From Priapulus caudatus (Eukaryota; Priapulida; Priapulimorpha; Priapulimorphida; Priapulidae): DNA of 45,407 nucleotides. Positions 1 through 10,543 of the stretch are shown piece by piece (the stretch's first letter is position 1; the number at the start of each line of letters is the position of its first letter). The DNA is taken from positions 19,505 through 64,911 of the forward strand of contig NW_014577544.1 of NCBI RefSeq assembly GCF_000485595.1. The letters run 5' to 3'. Made by a program: the position numbers and the translations under genes. The notes beneath the pieces were generated by a model that saw nothing but the letters and a program-made list of their open reading frames with translations, made no database searches and was not told where the DNA came from.

Positions 1-96
1 TCCTCGTCCCATTGCAGTGCAATAAGAATGTTTTTGGTAACATCTTTACTGTCAACGAATCCTTCTGGCACGGCATTTGGGGCCAAGATCTGGTAC
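1..96 (-). CDS. MHC-B exon 13, 5' end only (converter)
   Basis: It opens after an AAAG acceptor with G completing an Arg codon, then [13 protein letters not shown] and a converter stretch. It is truncated by the window boundary. In MHC-A the matching exon is 847 nt and continues through the IQ motifs into the rod, so the remainder should lie just outside to the left. Confidence 0.9.
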
Positions 97-3000
97 CTTT
101 AATAAATTAAAAATATTATTTAACGAGTTCTGAAAAAACAGACATTTTTTCATCTCAAGAACTTATGAAAAAAGCAATACTAACAATATAACCTAATATA
201 ACATATTAGTGTATACCTCTGCTTAAAGTCGCCATAGACCAGTCTGTTGGGGAAGCCCTTGCGACAAATACGAATTCCTTCTAGCACACCGTTGCAAGTC
301 AGTTGGTTCATTACTAGATCAGCATCTACTGCACCTCCCTCCTTGTTTTCGTTGGGGATGATGCAGCGTACGAAGTGAGGTGAAGTGCTCTCAAGCGTGT
401 GCATCAGTCTGTTCAGTTGTTCCTGTTGGATTAACACATCTAAATGGTGAGCAGCAAGATTGGAATGTGGCACGCAGTGTTTTCCCATTGTCGTATGAAA
501 CGGGATGAGAAGCCGTTTTCAGCATATTCATAAAAGTAATTCGGCTATATTAAATATTACTCACTCTATACACAGCAGACACGGTTTGGAAGGCAGATCC
601 TTTCTTCCTCTTGCCCTTGCCTCCAGATTCCTCCTCCTTGACCAGCTTGTCAGCAAAGAGCGTGCACATCAGATGGTTTCCATGAGACTTTGCAAACGTT
701 TCAGCAACTGTGTCGTTGATGGGATCCTTATTCTTTTCCAACCACGCGCTGATATTGTAGTTGACAATACCAGCATAATGGCAGATACCGAAGTGAGCTT
801 CCTTTTGGTTTCCCTTCGGTGGCTTTGGCTTGATAAAGGCCTTAGACTTGCCAAGATGATTTTGCACAAGCTTGTCCTTGAAGGTGTCATCAGTTGCTTT
901 TGGGAACATGGATTCCTCTTCCAGGATGGCAAACACGCCCATGGGCTGTTAACAGAAACATATCGTCAGCTACTAACGGCTACTAATTACATTTTACGTG
1001 TATTTTAATATTGATTTCATGCTTAACCAAACAGAATACCATGACTTGATTATCATGACATGATTAATTAACATTTTGTCAATTATGTTTATACTTTTTC
1101 AATCATGTCGATACAGGCTTGTAGATCCAGACCGAAATCAATGAAGACCCAATCGATTCCCTCACGCTTGTATTCCTCCTGCTCCAGAACAAACATGTGA
1201 TGGTTGAAGAACTGCTGCAGCTTCTCGTTGGTGAAGTTGATGCAGATCTGCTCGAAGCCGTTGAAATCGAAGATCTCGAATCCGGCAATATCCAGTACTC
1301 CAATAAAGAACTGCTTCTTGGTTGGAGTTGCTAGCGTCTCGTTGACCTTGACGACCAGCCACTTGAACATTCTATCGAACATAGCCTTGGCCAGTCCGGA
1401 GACTCCGAAAATACATTGGTCCTTGTTCTGACCCTTGGTGACGTATTCCGTTCCGACCTTGACACGTGGCTTCAGTAGACCCTTGTAAAATTCCGCATCA
1501 GAGACACCCAGCAGATGAGCAACACGCCCTCCACTCTCCATGCCATCGGCCTCGGCCTGCTCCTCTCGCGGTCTCTGCTTGAAATGCATAGTTCCCATAT
1601 GCATGACAGACGCTACGACCTTGTAGATGTTCTGTTTCTCCTCTTCCGTGAACATCAAAACATCAAAGGCCACCTGAAAAGTACTAGGTGCCATTATCAC
1701 ACGAAGTAGCACAACCGACGGTAATAGTTATTAAGAATACATTATTCATTATTTTCAGTTGAATTAGGTTGATGTTATTGTTTTAGACATGATACATTGT
1801 TGTGTTCAAAATTAAATATTAACTATCATTAACTATATCTCACATAACCGACAAGTAGGCTGCCTCGTGGTATAAGCGACATGTTAAATTCTTTTGCAAG
1901 TTACTAAGGAGGAGTGTACAGTATTTAATTATATAATAGACAATGAAACTAATATCTAATCTTAGGAATATCATATAGCATAGATCATGGAAATTTAATT
2001 GCTGAATTGTATCGGCTAAAATATCGCAATCCTTTCATATTTCAATGACTAATACTTATAACGTGCCGTGTGAAAAGATTAGCTAGGATAGCATACGATG
2101 TTACCGCACGGCTAGTGGCAACGTAAACTAGCGCGTGCTTAAAATAACAATCATTAGTCATTTAGTTATTTCTTACTGTCGCTGAGCAGTAAAAATTATT
2201 CTAACTAAATATAGCCGGATTTAACGACATACAATATTAAAACCTGAAGTCGTGGTATCATAAGTTTAGTGTCTAATATAATTATTGTTTTTTAACAAAC
2301 ACAGAAAAAGGCTATCGATAACAAACAGATAATCGTCTATCGTAGATTCCACAGACGCAAATAGAGCTTAGTCTATGGTGCAGCAGCAGCGGCAGCAAAT
2401 AGATCATAGTGTATCGAAGAGCCAGCTAATGAAGGGTCATGGCAGTTATTTTATATAAGGGCTATTGTATTAGTCTAGGGTTCTTATTGACTTACATCAG
2501 TGGCTCTCATTTCCTCGCCATCATCAACACCGTCGATATAAGTTCTTCCCTGAGAGACGAATGGATACGTTTCGATCGGCTGATCAAGCAACAGCTTTGC
2601 TGAAACCAGTTATGCGTATAATTATTGAGCATTATTAGTAATATTATGTATGTTGTCATTAACACCATTTTTAATTATACAAAATTCGATTAAATTAAAA
2701 TTAATTGTAGTCTGAATAACGCGTTTATTGATAGCAGTTATTATTTTATTCATTAATTTAATAATTTAGTTAATAACCTGGAAACACGTAATGATGAGAT
2801 GTGAAGTTAATGATGTGAACTATAGTCACGTCTATATATTACGTACCATTCATTCCCTCAATACCATTAGAGATAACTTGGTAGAATATATGGTAGCTGC
2901 GCTCAATGGCCTGCTGCGATACAACACGAGACTTCTCCAGTAGATCTGCAGCGATAAACAAATTATTAATGCTAAACAAAAGATAACAATAGATCCAAGC

Positions 3001-6000
3001 TCATAGAGCATAGCTCCAATAGATCTGAAGCGACGTATTAAGGCATATGCGCATACGTTAATAAACCAGGTCGGCATGTCAAATATATTATGAATATTGT
3101 GTTCAAGTCATATACATTTAGGAAATACCCAAAATCTAAGTAGCAGGCACCTTACTTACTGCACAAGTTTGTATTTGACTTGTAGTTTGTATTAGCTTAT
3201 CACAACAATAATGGGTTATCTTTGACTAGATATAAGACTCACAAGATTCGATGTCAGCACCAGCAAGCTTTCCTGTCGGAGCGAAGTGGATGCGGATGAA
3301 TTTACCCTGTTCAAATTAAGCCATTATTGAACTATTATTATTATCGTTAGCCATTAATTGGCGAACCGGAAATAACATGTACACGCGCAATAACAATCAC
3401 GAAACTAGCACGCATACTGTTGTACAATTAAGCCATTTAATTTGTGCTCGCAACGCCTGTTTGCAGGATTGGCTAATATATTATTAGAAAAAACACATGA
3501 CTTACGAAACGAGAGGAGTTGTCGTTTCTGACGGTCTTTGCGTTGCCGAAGCTCTCAAGGACAGGGTTAGCTGACACGATCTGATCTTCCAGGTTAGCCT
3601 TCTTCTTCTCGCTTTCAGTTGGCTTAGCGCCCGAGGCAGCAACCATAGCGAAGTAGGAAATGACCTTCTTCGTATTTTCTGTCTTTCCAGCACCAGACTC
3701 ACCGCTGAGAGCAAATAACATAATTATGCTGCTGTTTACTAACTCACGTAATAATCACGCACGACTGTGTGAAAATAAGTGGCGACATAGAAGTAACTAC
3801 GCTCTCAGTGTCCTGACGATAATATTTTATTACTATTAGTTATCTTGAAACCATGTAATAACAACAAGTAATGCATGTTGACCGTTATGAATATATATAT
3901 AGAATGTATTACTAGTCAATCATTGAGATAGATCTCTAGCGCAGTGTAAGCACCAGCGCGATGGTGAAGAGATCTTCGCTGTTCACAAATGAGATGATTC
4001 TAAACGAACTTACGTGATCAACATGGATTGATCCTCCCTATCTAAAATTTTAAAAAAACACAGCAAGCGATATAATAAACCGCATACCTAAAGAGACATG
4101 GGTCTTCACACGGTTTTTCCGAATTCATTGTTCTAAAATACGCGGATAGCAAATCGTCTGGTGGAATACACTATAATGCGTCGTGTTAAATCAGGTTTGG
4201 TCACAAAAGAATACGCCGATTATATTTAACTATTTTGTATATCTCTAATTTGTCAGTTAGGAAGGTAATAAAATTGATATAAATGATAAAACTAATGCGT
4301 AACTGCGTGAAACTCTTATTTACCAGCATATTAATCACCGTTTGTCAACGCTACAGTGTACTAACGTGCATTTTACACGCCGTGATAGTTTACTAACGAT
4401 AGTTACGTTACGCGCTTATCGGGTTCCGTCTTTTTTTATTGTATACTAGCTTTATACATACCCACAAGCATAGCAGCGTATGCGTTGTCAGCTACGGCGA
4501 ACAGATGAGGTGCCATCTCATTCTTGCGCTTGCCACGGTACTCACTGACGACCTCTTGGTTGTAGATGGGCAGCCTCTTGTAGGGATTCACCACAACGCA
4601 GAAAAGTCCGGAGTAGGTCTGCCATGTAAAGCAAAGCCCGATCATATATGGGAGAGAAAAAATACATGGTTTCCGCATTTCTTAATAAATAAATAAATAA
4701 ATAAATAAATATATATATATATAGTATAATAGACAAACATGGGCATACAATAAACTGTATTAGTATTTAATTTCTAATAGCGTGAGCTTTACGCATCTTT
4801 GCAACTTACGTAAATCATCCAGGCGCGATATCTCTGCCTCAGGTTATGAAGAACGGAAGCATCGTTCAGGTATGTCAGGTTAGACATGTCCTCGCACTTC
4901 TCGTACTGCGGAGGGTTCATCTGCTGAACGTGCTCGGTTTTTATAGTCATTTCCTGCAGAAAGAATGAGCATTGTTATTGTCGTAATTAAAAAAATAGCT
5001 GATTATCTATTGCCATATTACGCATTAAAATTTCAGATATTTCAGGCGATGTTTTTACAATGTTTTACATAAAAAACACCACGCATAACAGCGCTTCTCA
5101 CCTCGACTCCCTTCTTCAAAATGGTGGTCATGTCTCCCTTCGTTTCTTTGATCTCTCCTGGGGCGTAGCCCTCCTTGGCGTCCGGCACCCACACCATTTT
5201 CTTTGCGTCAAACGGCATGTTAGCCGTCTCCATCTTCATTTTTTCGCTTGGCTTCAGGAACTGCCATGGATCCTGCTCACCCAGTTCCTTCACCCCCCAC
5301 GGCAAGGGAAGCGCTTGCGTTAACATGGCGAGAGCTGCCGAGATCTCCTGATCTCCTCAAAGCGAATCTCTGTCTGGCGCCTATAGAGAGGCGACCCTGG
5401 CAGCCTGGTATGAGTCACCTATGCAAAATATGCGAAAGGTCTGTTAATGATTAGTTAAATGAATTAGAAGATATCAATGCCATATAAAATATATTAGTAT
5501 GTGAATTGCTAATTAATTAATTAAAATTCAAGCAATTAATTAATTAATTAATAAATGACATTAAATCTGTAAACAATTAGATTATAAATATATACATTAA
5601 AAGATGATTTAAATAATTTCTCAATCAGAAAGTAAACGGAACAATTTAGTTAGTTTATTAAATTTACTATATAATTAATTGTAAAGTAACACAACCCACT
5701 AATGGTACCCCAACTTATCCCAACCCAACATACTAAATAAATATTAACTAATAACTCAACTACTAACCATCAAACGATTAATTACCAAATGCATGGGTAA
5801 TAAATAAAACATTAATTCCGTGTCTTGTATCTATCTTCCAGTTACCGACGCATATCTTCGTACGGGCAACGTGTAAGAGTGTTCGGTAGTGCGGCTGCTA
5901 ATGCGTGCACGCTACTATTTTGGGCAGAGCAGCTAACGACTGATCATCGAGTCTGGCCTGAAGCTCAACCACAGATACCATATCGTTGCAACGCACATTA

Positions 6001-6287
6001 CCGGTAGGCCTCACAACTCCACGCTACCACATGAAGCCAGTAGATGTCGTATAAAAGTCAATATTATAGTTATATTAAATGCTATTTTTTTTTTATAGAA
6101 AGACTTTTATACAACACCCGTTTGCCTTCTTTTGTGTAACACTGACAAAATGCTTTAAAGTATTCACACAATATAAATTAATATCGAAGCAAGAAAACGT
6201 TAACCAAACTATAATAAAAAATAAACGATGCTGACGCATATGCTATAGTGCTTACCTTGGCCTGTCTGGAGAGCTGAGGTGATGTGC
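1..6287 (-). CDS. Mhc: MHC-B: muscle myosin heavy chain gene, 5' part (3' end outside window)
   Basis: Class II myosin heavy chain: an actin-activated ATPase that pairs with light chains and forms thick filaments. I reconstructed exons from GT-AG sites, reading frame and homology to MHC-A: noncoding exon 1 (about 6287-6256), then coding exons 5326-5102, 4953-4810, 4618-4462, 4041-4014, 3704-3506, 3306-3243, 2945-2847, 2599-2496, 1673-1095, 945-565, 422-217 and 96-1 (cut by the window edge). These total 2,282 nt, about 760 residues, covering the N-terminal domain, P-loop GESGAGKT, switch I NDNSSRF, switch II DIAGFE, loop 2, actin-binding [11 protein letters not shown], the SH1/SH2 helix region and the start of the converter. 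The coding frame is intact. Exon lengths equal those of MHC-A except exon 11 (381 versus 384 nt). The symbol is the family name; orthology to a named gene is not established. Confidence 0.93.
217..422 (-). CDS. MHC-B exon 12 (actin-binding and SH1/SH2 helices)
   Basis: 206 nt, phase 0 to 2. It contains [16 protein letters not shown], part of the actin interface, and [18 protein letters not shown], which holds the two reactive cysteines typical of class II myosins. Acceptor CAACAG, donor GTATAC. Same length as MHC-A exon 12. Confidence 0.93.
565..945 (-). CDS. MHC-B exon 11 (lower 50K, loop 2)
   Basis: 381 nt, 127 residues, starting [19 protein letters not shown] and ending SAVYR. Loop 2 reads [16 protein letters not shown], lysine-rich as expected for the actin-contacting loop. 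It is one residue shorter than the MHC-A loop 2, the only length difference among shared coding exons. Donor GTGAGT. Confidence 0.93.
1095..1673 (-). CDS. MHC-B exon 10 (upper 50K, switch II, relay)
   Basis: 579 nt, 193 residues. It holds [21 protein letters not shown], switch II and relay region [20 protein letters not shown], and [15 protein letters not shown]. It differs from MHC-A just after the QNKDQC segment (IFGVSG here, YHAISG in MHC-A). Acceptor TTTCAG, donor GTATAA. Confidence 0.93.
1674..2495 (-). other. MHC-B intron 9 (822 bp)
   Basis: AT-rich intron between exons 9 and 10. I looked for an alternative copy of exon 9 or 10, as found in insect and molluscan Mhc genes, and saw none on the coding strand. 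A short CAG-like run lies near 2,380. Nothing else is recognisable. Confidence 0.7.
2496..2599 (-). CDS. MHC-B exon 9
   Basis: 104 nt, phase 1 to 0, too short for a simple ORF scan. It encodes [19 protein letters not shown] then [15 protein letters not shown], the loop before the AFDVL segment. Acceptor TTTCAG, donor GTAAGT. MHC-A has the same length and reads AEEMRATD at the end. Confidence 0.88.
2847..2945 (-). CDS. MHC-B exon 8
   Basis: 99 nt, phase 1 to 1. It encodes [20 protein letters not shown] followed by [13 protein letters not shown], the conserved helix after switch I. Acceptor CTGCAG, donor GTACGT. Same length as the MHC-A exon. Confidence 0.9.
3243..3306 (-). CDS. MHC-B exon 7
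   Basis: 64 nt, phase 0 to 1. It encodes [20 protein letters not shown], the beta-strand directly after switch I. Acceptor AACAG, donor GTGAGT. MHC-A reads GPHG where this copy reads APTG. Confidence 0.9.
3506..3704 (-). CDS. MHC-B exon 6 (P-loop, loop 1, switch I)
   Basis: 199 nt, phase 2 to 0. [18 protein letters not shown] is the Walker A nucleotide-binding loop. Loop 1 is [17 protein letters not shown]. Switch I NDNSSRF ends the exon. Acceptor CTCTCAG, donor GTAAGT. Confidence 0.93.
3705..4461 (-). other. MHC-B introns 5 and 4 around micro-exon 5
   Basis: Two AT-rich introns (3705-4013 and 4042-4461) flank a 28-nt exon. No repeat family or extra exon was recognised. This is intron 5 of the pair that in MHC-A carries a tandem duplication; the duplication is absent here. 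Confidence 0.6.
4014..4041 (-). CDS. MHC-B exon 5 (28-nt micro-exon)
   Basis: Encodes the join of Asp with REDQSMLIT, immediately before the P-loop. Acceptor TTTTAG, donor GTAAGT. The same 28-nt exon exists in MHC-A, and this motif precedes GESGAGKT in muscle myosins. Confidence 0.9.
4462..4618 (-). CDS. MHC-B exon 4
   Basis: 157 nt, phase 0 to 1. It encodes [20 protein letters not shown], then [20 protein letters not shown] and AMLV, the conserved N-terminal motor core. Acceptor GGCAG, donor GTATGT. Confidence 0.93.
4680..4722. repeat. (AAAT)n/(AT)n microsatellite in MHC-B intron 3
   Basis: About nine ATAA-type units run into an AT dinucleotide tract inside the intron between exons 3 and 4. 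Confidence 0.85.
4810..4953 (-). CDS. MHC-B exon 3
   Basis: 144 nt, phase 0. It encodes [20 protein letters not shown], then [20 protein letters not shown] and RAWMIY. Acceptor CTGCAG, donor GTAAGT. The QQMNPP and [10 protein letters not shown] motifs are typical of muscle myosin. Confidence 0.93.
5102..5418 (-). CDS. MHC-B exon 2 (5' UTR end and start codon)
   Basis: Acceptor at 5420-5419 (GCATAG), 92 nt of 5' UTR, then ATG at 5326-5324 starting [11 protein letters not shown], and 225 coding nt ending KKGVE at donor GTGAGA. The start is chosen because MHC-A has the matching [11 protein letters not shown] after the matching acceptor, and coding length from ATG to donor is identical (225 nt). 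The residues [20 protein letters not shown] are the SH3-like N-terminal subdomain. Confidence 0.9.
5419..6255 (-). other. MHC-B intron 1, in the 5' UTR (837 bp)
   Basis: AT-rich intron separating noncoding exon 1 from the ATG exon. It contains (TTAA)n-like runs near 5,505-5,555. First introns of muscle genes often hold enhancers, but I did not recognise a clear MEF2 or E-box cluster. Confidence 0.7.
6256..6287 (-). other. MHC-B noncoding exon 1
   Basis: The 3' end is set by donor GTAAGC after CAGGCCAAG. The 5' end is estimated at about 30 nt downstream of the TATA box, so it is uncertain by several bases. MHC-A has an equivalent short exon. Confidence 0.65.
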
Positions 6288-6310
6288 GATGCTGGGAGTG
6301 TGGACTGTCA

Positions 6311-6375
6311 ATTTATACCACTACTGGCTGCAACACGAGAGTGCTAACCATGTTTGAAACCTACAATTTGATTGG
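6311..6375 (-). promoter_or_regulatory. MHC-B core promoter: TATA and CCAAT boxes
   Basis: On the minus strand, TATAAAT at 6317-6311 lies about 61 bp before the exon 1 donor. An AACCAAT box lies at about 6377-6371, 54 bp further upstream. MHC-A has the same two elements at similar spacing within otherwise dissimilar sequence. Confidence 0.7.
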
Positions 6376-6830
6376 TTGCTTCGGTGGCTGTTTTGTTTGG
6401 GTTGCTAGACGTGTCCAATCAAGAATGACTTTGGCATTTTCTACTACATATACACGTCTATGCAATCCGATTCTTGACCATTTTAAGACATAGGAATTTT
6501 TGTTGCTAGGAATAGAATCGCTGACTCCAAGGCAGGCAGTTGCGTGCCTTGACACAATGCAGTGCCTTCTACACAGCCACGCCTTCGCTGATATTTGCAC
6601 GAGTGAACTGATTACGAAATCGTGTAATAAATACTTCAATTACTTCATCTTTATTCGCAAAAGAATGTGTCTTCATGATGTATACTAGGTACTCTTGGCA
6701 GATGGTGTGAAACCAATAGTCAAACAATGTGGTTGCGTACGAATCAATAAGCTTTTTTCGTATGTGTATTTAATCGATGAATTAAATGTGTAGGGTAATA
6801 CAAAAATATCTTAACCTCACTTGGAACTCA
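6376..6830. other. MHC-B upstream region, no gene
   Basis: Unique-looking sequence upstream of the promoter. Short ORFs on both strands have no recognisable domain. Probably distal promoter or spacer. Confidence 0.5.
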
Positions 6831-6888
6831 CTGGCTTTATGGGTTTGAAAGTCTATGTTTCACGTGTCATGACGTGCCTATCTGCAGA
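6831..6888 (+). repeat. dispersed repeat, partial copy 1
   Basis: A TGGCTTTATGGG..GAAAGTC..GTTTCACGTGTCATGACG stretch is related to the copies at 7,560 and 8,086. Shorter and more diverged than those. Confidence 0.5.
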
Positions 6889-7559
6889 TCACAACAGACA
6901 TGAGTAGGTATATGTTATTGAATATTAGCTGAATAGCTATTTTATATCATGTCATTTAGCTATGCTACGAAATACATATCATCATCAATATAGTGCCACC
7001 AAGTATGACTTAAATGCCTACTCCAAATTAACGCGTGTAATCGCTATGATATTTATTATATGAAGTATTAATTTAGTGCAGCAATTCTAAACTGCCATCA
7101 CGTCAGTGAAAGCCATTGTCGGATCACGCGATCAGACGGCACTCTACTCATGCATTGCCTGACCGGAGCAGCTGAGTTGACGATGGAAATCTGTAAATAG
7201 AAAGGGCGCGTTTGTATTTTCGGACTCTTCTTTGCAGGCATGTCCATGTACGCTGCAACGGAAAAGAATGCTAACATTTTTAACTTTGACCGAATCGCTC
7301 TTCTCATGCGTCGCCACAGCCGGGAGCGCTGGCTACGCGAGAAGGGTGTGTGTTGATCACTGCACGCTGTTTGATTCTGTGCAAGTATGCTATCGATTTC
7401 GAAGAAAGTTGCGCTTGGATCTACTAGCGTTGCGCTACTCCAAGCTAAATCAATGTGGCCATTTCACAATGTGGCCATCAAGATCGCGACTAGGTGATTA
7501 GTTTATTCATATGCATAATTGTTCTTTCTACGTAAAAAAACCCAGAATCATATCGCAGT
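6889..7559. other. intergenic, nothing recognised
   Basis: Mixed-composition sequence with short ORFs on both strands (60-90 codons) that overlap one another and show no family motif. No RNA gene seen. Confidence 0.5.
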
Positions 7560-7705
7560 ACAATTGCAGAGTGCAATCCAGCAGTTTTGCAGCTTATGGC
7601 TTATGAGATGTAAAGTCTAAGCGGCTGGCACACGCGCGTGTCTCTGCAGCTTGCGCGTTGCCATATTTTAAAATAACTAAGACTTAAACTAAATTAAAAT
7701 ACAGT
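7560..7705 (+). repeat. dispersed repeat, copy 2
   Basis: Shares with the copy at 8,086 the blocks GCAATCCAGCAGTTTTGCAG, CTGGCACACGCGCGTGTCTC and TTAAAATAACTAAGA in the same order. Copy 3 has an additional roughly 25-bp segment in the middle. Likely a transposon-derived repeat of unknown family. Confidence 0.75.
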
Positions 7706-8085
7706 TGAGTTCGTCTTAACAATCATCTAGCTTTGTGTGTTACATTTAACGTTGTTATAGGTCTAATTATTCGCGAATTGTATGAATGGGGATCTGTTAG
7801 TCACTTGTAAAATTGTAAAAACGTTGTCATATCTCGTGAAGGGTTATACTGAATATTGAGAATGCGTTAGTAGTGCAAACAGACATTAATTGCGATTTAT
7901 TTTTATTTTTCAGGTATGTCGTTTGCCAACTGTTATGGGTTATACGAATGAATACGTAGCTCGCCGAACGTAAGTGAAATATTACGCGCCACTAACATGC
8001 AAACGTCGTTACTGTGGATAAGCACCCAGATACATGCTGGTGCATACACCCTGATATATATATACCCTGATACATATATCAGAGT

Positions 8086-8255
8086 ACAATCACAGAGGGC
8101 AATCCAGCAGTTTTGCAGCTAGTGGCTTATGGGGTGTGAAGTCCAAGTTTCGACGTCCTGTCGCAAGTAACTGGCACACGCGCGTGTCTCTGCAGCTGGC
8201 ACGTTGCCATACTTTAAAATAACTAAGAGTTCAACTAAATAAAAAAAAACAGTGG
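8086..8255 (+). repeat. dispersed repeat, copy 3
   Basis: Same order of blocks as the copy at 7,560, ending in an A-rich tract. The extra internal segment (AAGTTTCGACGTCC) resembles the partial copy at 6,831, so this is the fullest of the three. Confidence 0.75.
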
Positions 8256-8274
8256 GTTTTGGCTTAAGGATTAA

Positions 8275-8441
8275 ACTAGCGCGCGTCTGACGCGCGTCTG
8301 ACGCGCGCTAAAATTCGTAGTCTGTACGGGGGCTAACTTGGAGCGGGATAGCGTGTACACACTGCAATATTTAGCGCGCGGCAGACGCGCGTCTGACGCG
8401 CGCTAGTTTAATGCCATATCAAATTCGTAGTCTGTACGGGG
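8275..8441. repeat. GC-rich palindromic direct/inverted repeat pair
   Basis: GCGCGTCTGACGCGCGTCTG arrays occur at about 8,279-8,309 and 8,380-8,405, each bounded by TAGCGCGC-type inverted ends. Each is followed by ATTCGTAGTCTGTACGGGG, at about 8,313 and 8,422. The result is a compact duplicated, self-complementary unit. Confidence 0.7.
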
Positions 8442-8726
8442 TATAAGACGTCCATCACCCCGCCTATGAGATTAAGATTTGTGAAAATACTTGTCGAATT
8501 TGAGCAGGCGGAAGTGCTCATAACACAGAGGGTAGCTTCCTATTTATCGTTGGACTATTCCTTCCTACTACTAAATTAAGATGTCGCACGATAATGAAAC
8601 GGAGTATTTGCACTTGATAAACATCGAATTTGCTCGATTCCTCATTCTACCTTCCTTTATAATTATAAACGCCTATTGGTAGAATACACGGCCAAGTCTG
8701 CAATGCCGGCTGCAACCTTTAATAGT

Positions 8727-8729
<3 letters not shown>

Positions 8730-8775
<46 letters not shown>

Positions 8776-9154
8776 TGACCGAGAGAGAGAGATAAAGAGA
8801 AAGAGAGAGAGAGAATTTAACAGGGACCTACACCGGGAGCCATATCCTACTCTTAATACTTGTTAACTAAGACTGCGAGCATGATAGAGAACGAGAGAAT
8901 GAGAGAACGAGATGTGATCGAGGGGAGGGAATGACGACCGATGAACGAGAGACGGAGCGAAAGCGATAGCGGGATCAGAGATGCTGAGACCTGGGAAGAG
9001 CGAGAGCGCGCGCGAGCGATGGCAACACAGTGAGATAGAGAAAGAGAGAACGATAGAGAGAGAGAGAGAAAGAGATAGCGCGCATGAAAGAAAGAGAGAG
9101 GGATTCAGCCAGCGAGAACAGCGGAGAGCGCGGATGGTAGAACGGGCGAGAGAT

Positions 9155-9211
<57 letters not shown>

Positions 9212-9350
9212 AAAATAGCACGAGAGAGAGGAGGAGGAAAGGGGAGGCGGGCGAAAGCGAAAAAGACACGGAGAAAGAACTTAAAGAGGAGGAAGAGAGC
9301 GTGATTAAGAGTGTCGGAAGAGACAGCGAGAAAACGAGCGAACGAGAGAG
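8730..9350. repeat. (GA)n microsatellite and GA-rich low-complexity tract
   Basis: A pure GAGA run at 8,731-8,773 and another at about 9,170-9,208 lie inside about 600 bp of purine-rich sequence. The long ORF through it encodes only RE/ER dipeptides and is not a gene. Confidence 0.9.
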
Positions 9351-10470
9351 CCTCTGTCGGCTAATCCTAGCGCCGAAATCAAAATAAACATTCTCTCTGT
9401 TTACGAAACCTTCGACAGGGCGCAATTAAGACATCGGCTACGCGCGCGTAAGAGGAGTGCCCGCGCCCTCGGCGATAATTCACTGCCATCGCATACAATC
9501 TATGAGCGCCACGTATCGCATATGGTGGCTGCAGATAGAGGAGGAAAAATAAATGCAAGGTAAACCGACCAGATATGCCGTCGTGCAGTTAATAGTGGTG
9601 GCGCAGTTCATCCGGTCTTCCCTATCGACTCTTCGGTCAACATCTCTCACACTTCGTTGATGTTTGACCGTGGTCTATTATCGGTATAACGCCGACGTTC
9701 TACTAAATCCTTATACGTTTATGTCAGATTAAATCAGATCGAGATGTGATGACCAAACTTTGCTTTCAGCACCATACTTAACCCAACTGGTAGTTAATAT
9801 CTGTGAGGAGCTGGTCTTTTTAAACACGCCAGCCTTTATTTCGTCAAATCCATATAACGCAATTATTACGCTACAGAAAATAACTAAAAAACGGTAATTT
9901 ACTTGTATATTTATTTATATATATAACAGTAATCGCGTAGTGATAAGTTATATACGTTGACCCATTTTTATTCACTGCATTAATATTTAAAACTCTAATC
10001 ATCAACACCCCAATCGGCCTGTCAGCGCACTGTAATCAGGTACTGTTCCCTTGTTTCTGACTTAACCTCGTTTCGGTAATTAACACGCATAAATTGATAT
10101 TGTTTTCTCTCACAAGAATCTCATAAGGGATTTACTCGTCGTTCGTTGTCTTACATATATGGTCGACATTGTGTTATCCGGCTAAGATATAATTACCGCT
10201 TAAAACGTGCGATTAAAAATTAATTAATTAATTAATTAATCAATTGATGAGGGAGATAATTCAATGTCATAGATATAATTTGTCGTTCAAGAAGAGTCAG
10301 GCAGTTTGATTAACTGAAAATGCAGTATCAAGTAATATAAACTTTATATGGTCCTTCGCTTTCGTTTATTTCAAAATCTTTTCAATGCAGAAACATTGCG
10401 ACATTGCGTCAGTCCACTGAAATAAATTCGCGTACCTATCGTACAGTATGTTTGACATGTATGCATACAT
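9351..10470. other. intergenic, nothing recognised
   Basis: AT-rich spacer with a short (TTAA)n-like run near 10,220. No gene, RNA or clear repeat family seen. Confidence 0.5.
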
Positions 10471-10507
10471 ATGCATATATATATATATATATATACACAC
10501 ACGCATA

Positions 10508-10540
<33 letters not shown>
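10471..10540. repeat. (TA)n microsatellite
   Basis: Two TA tracts separated by a short CACACGCATACTC insert. Confidence 0.9.

Positions 10541-10543
<3 letters not shown>

Noticed and set aside
1674-2495. Alternative mutually exclusive exon in the MHC-B long intron
   Set aside because: No open, splice-flanked segment resembling exon 9 or 10 was found.
8981-9425. 107- and 106-codon ORFs of RERE or SLSL
   Set aside because: GA-rich low-complexity tract; no domain or codon signal.
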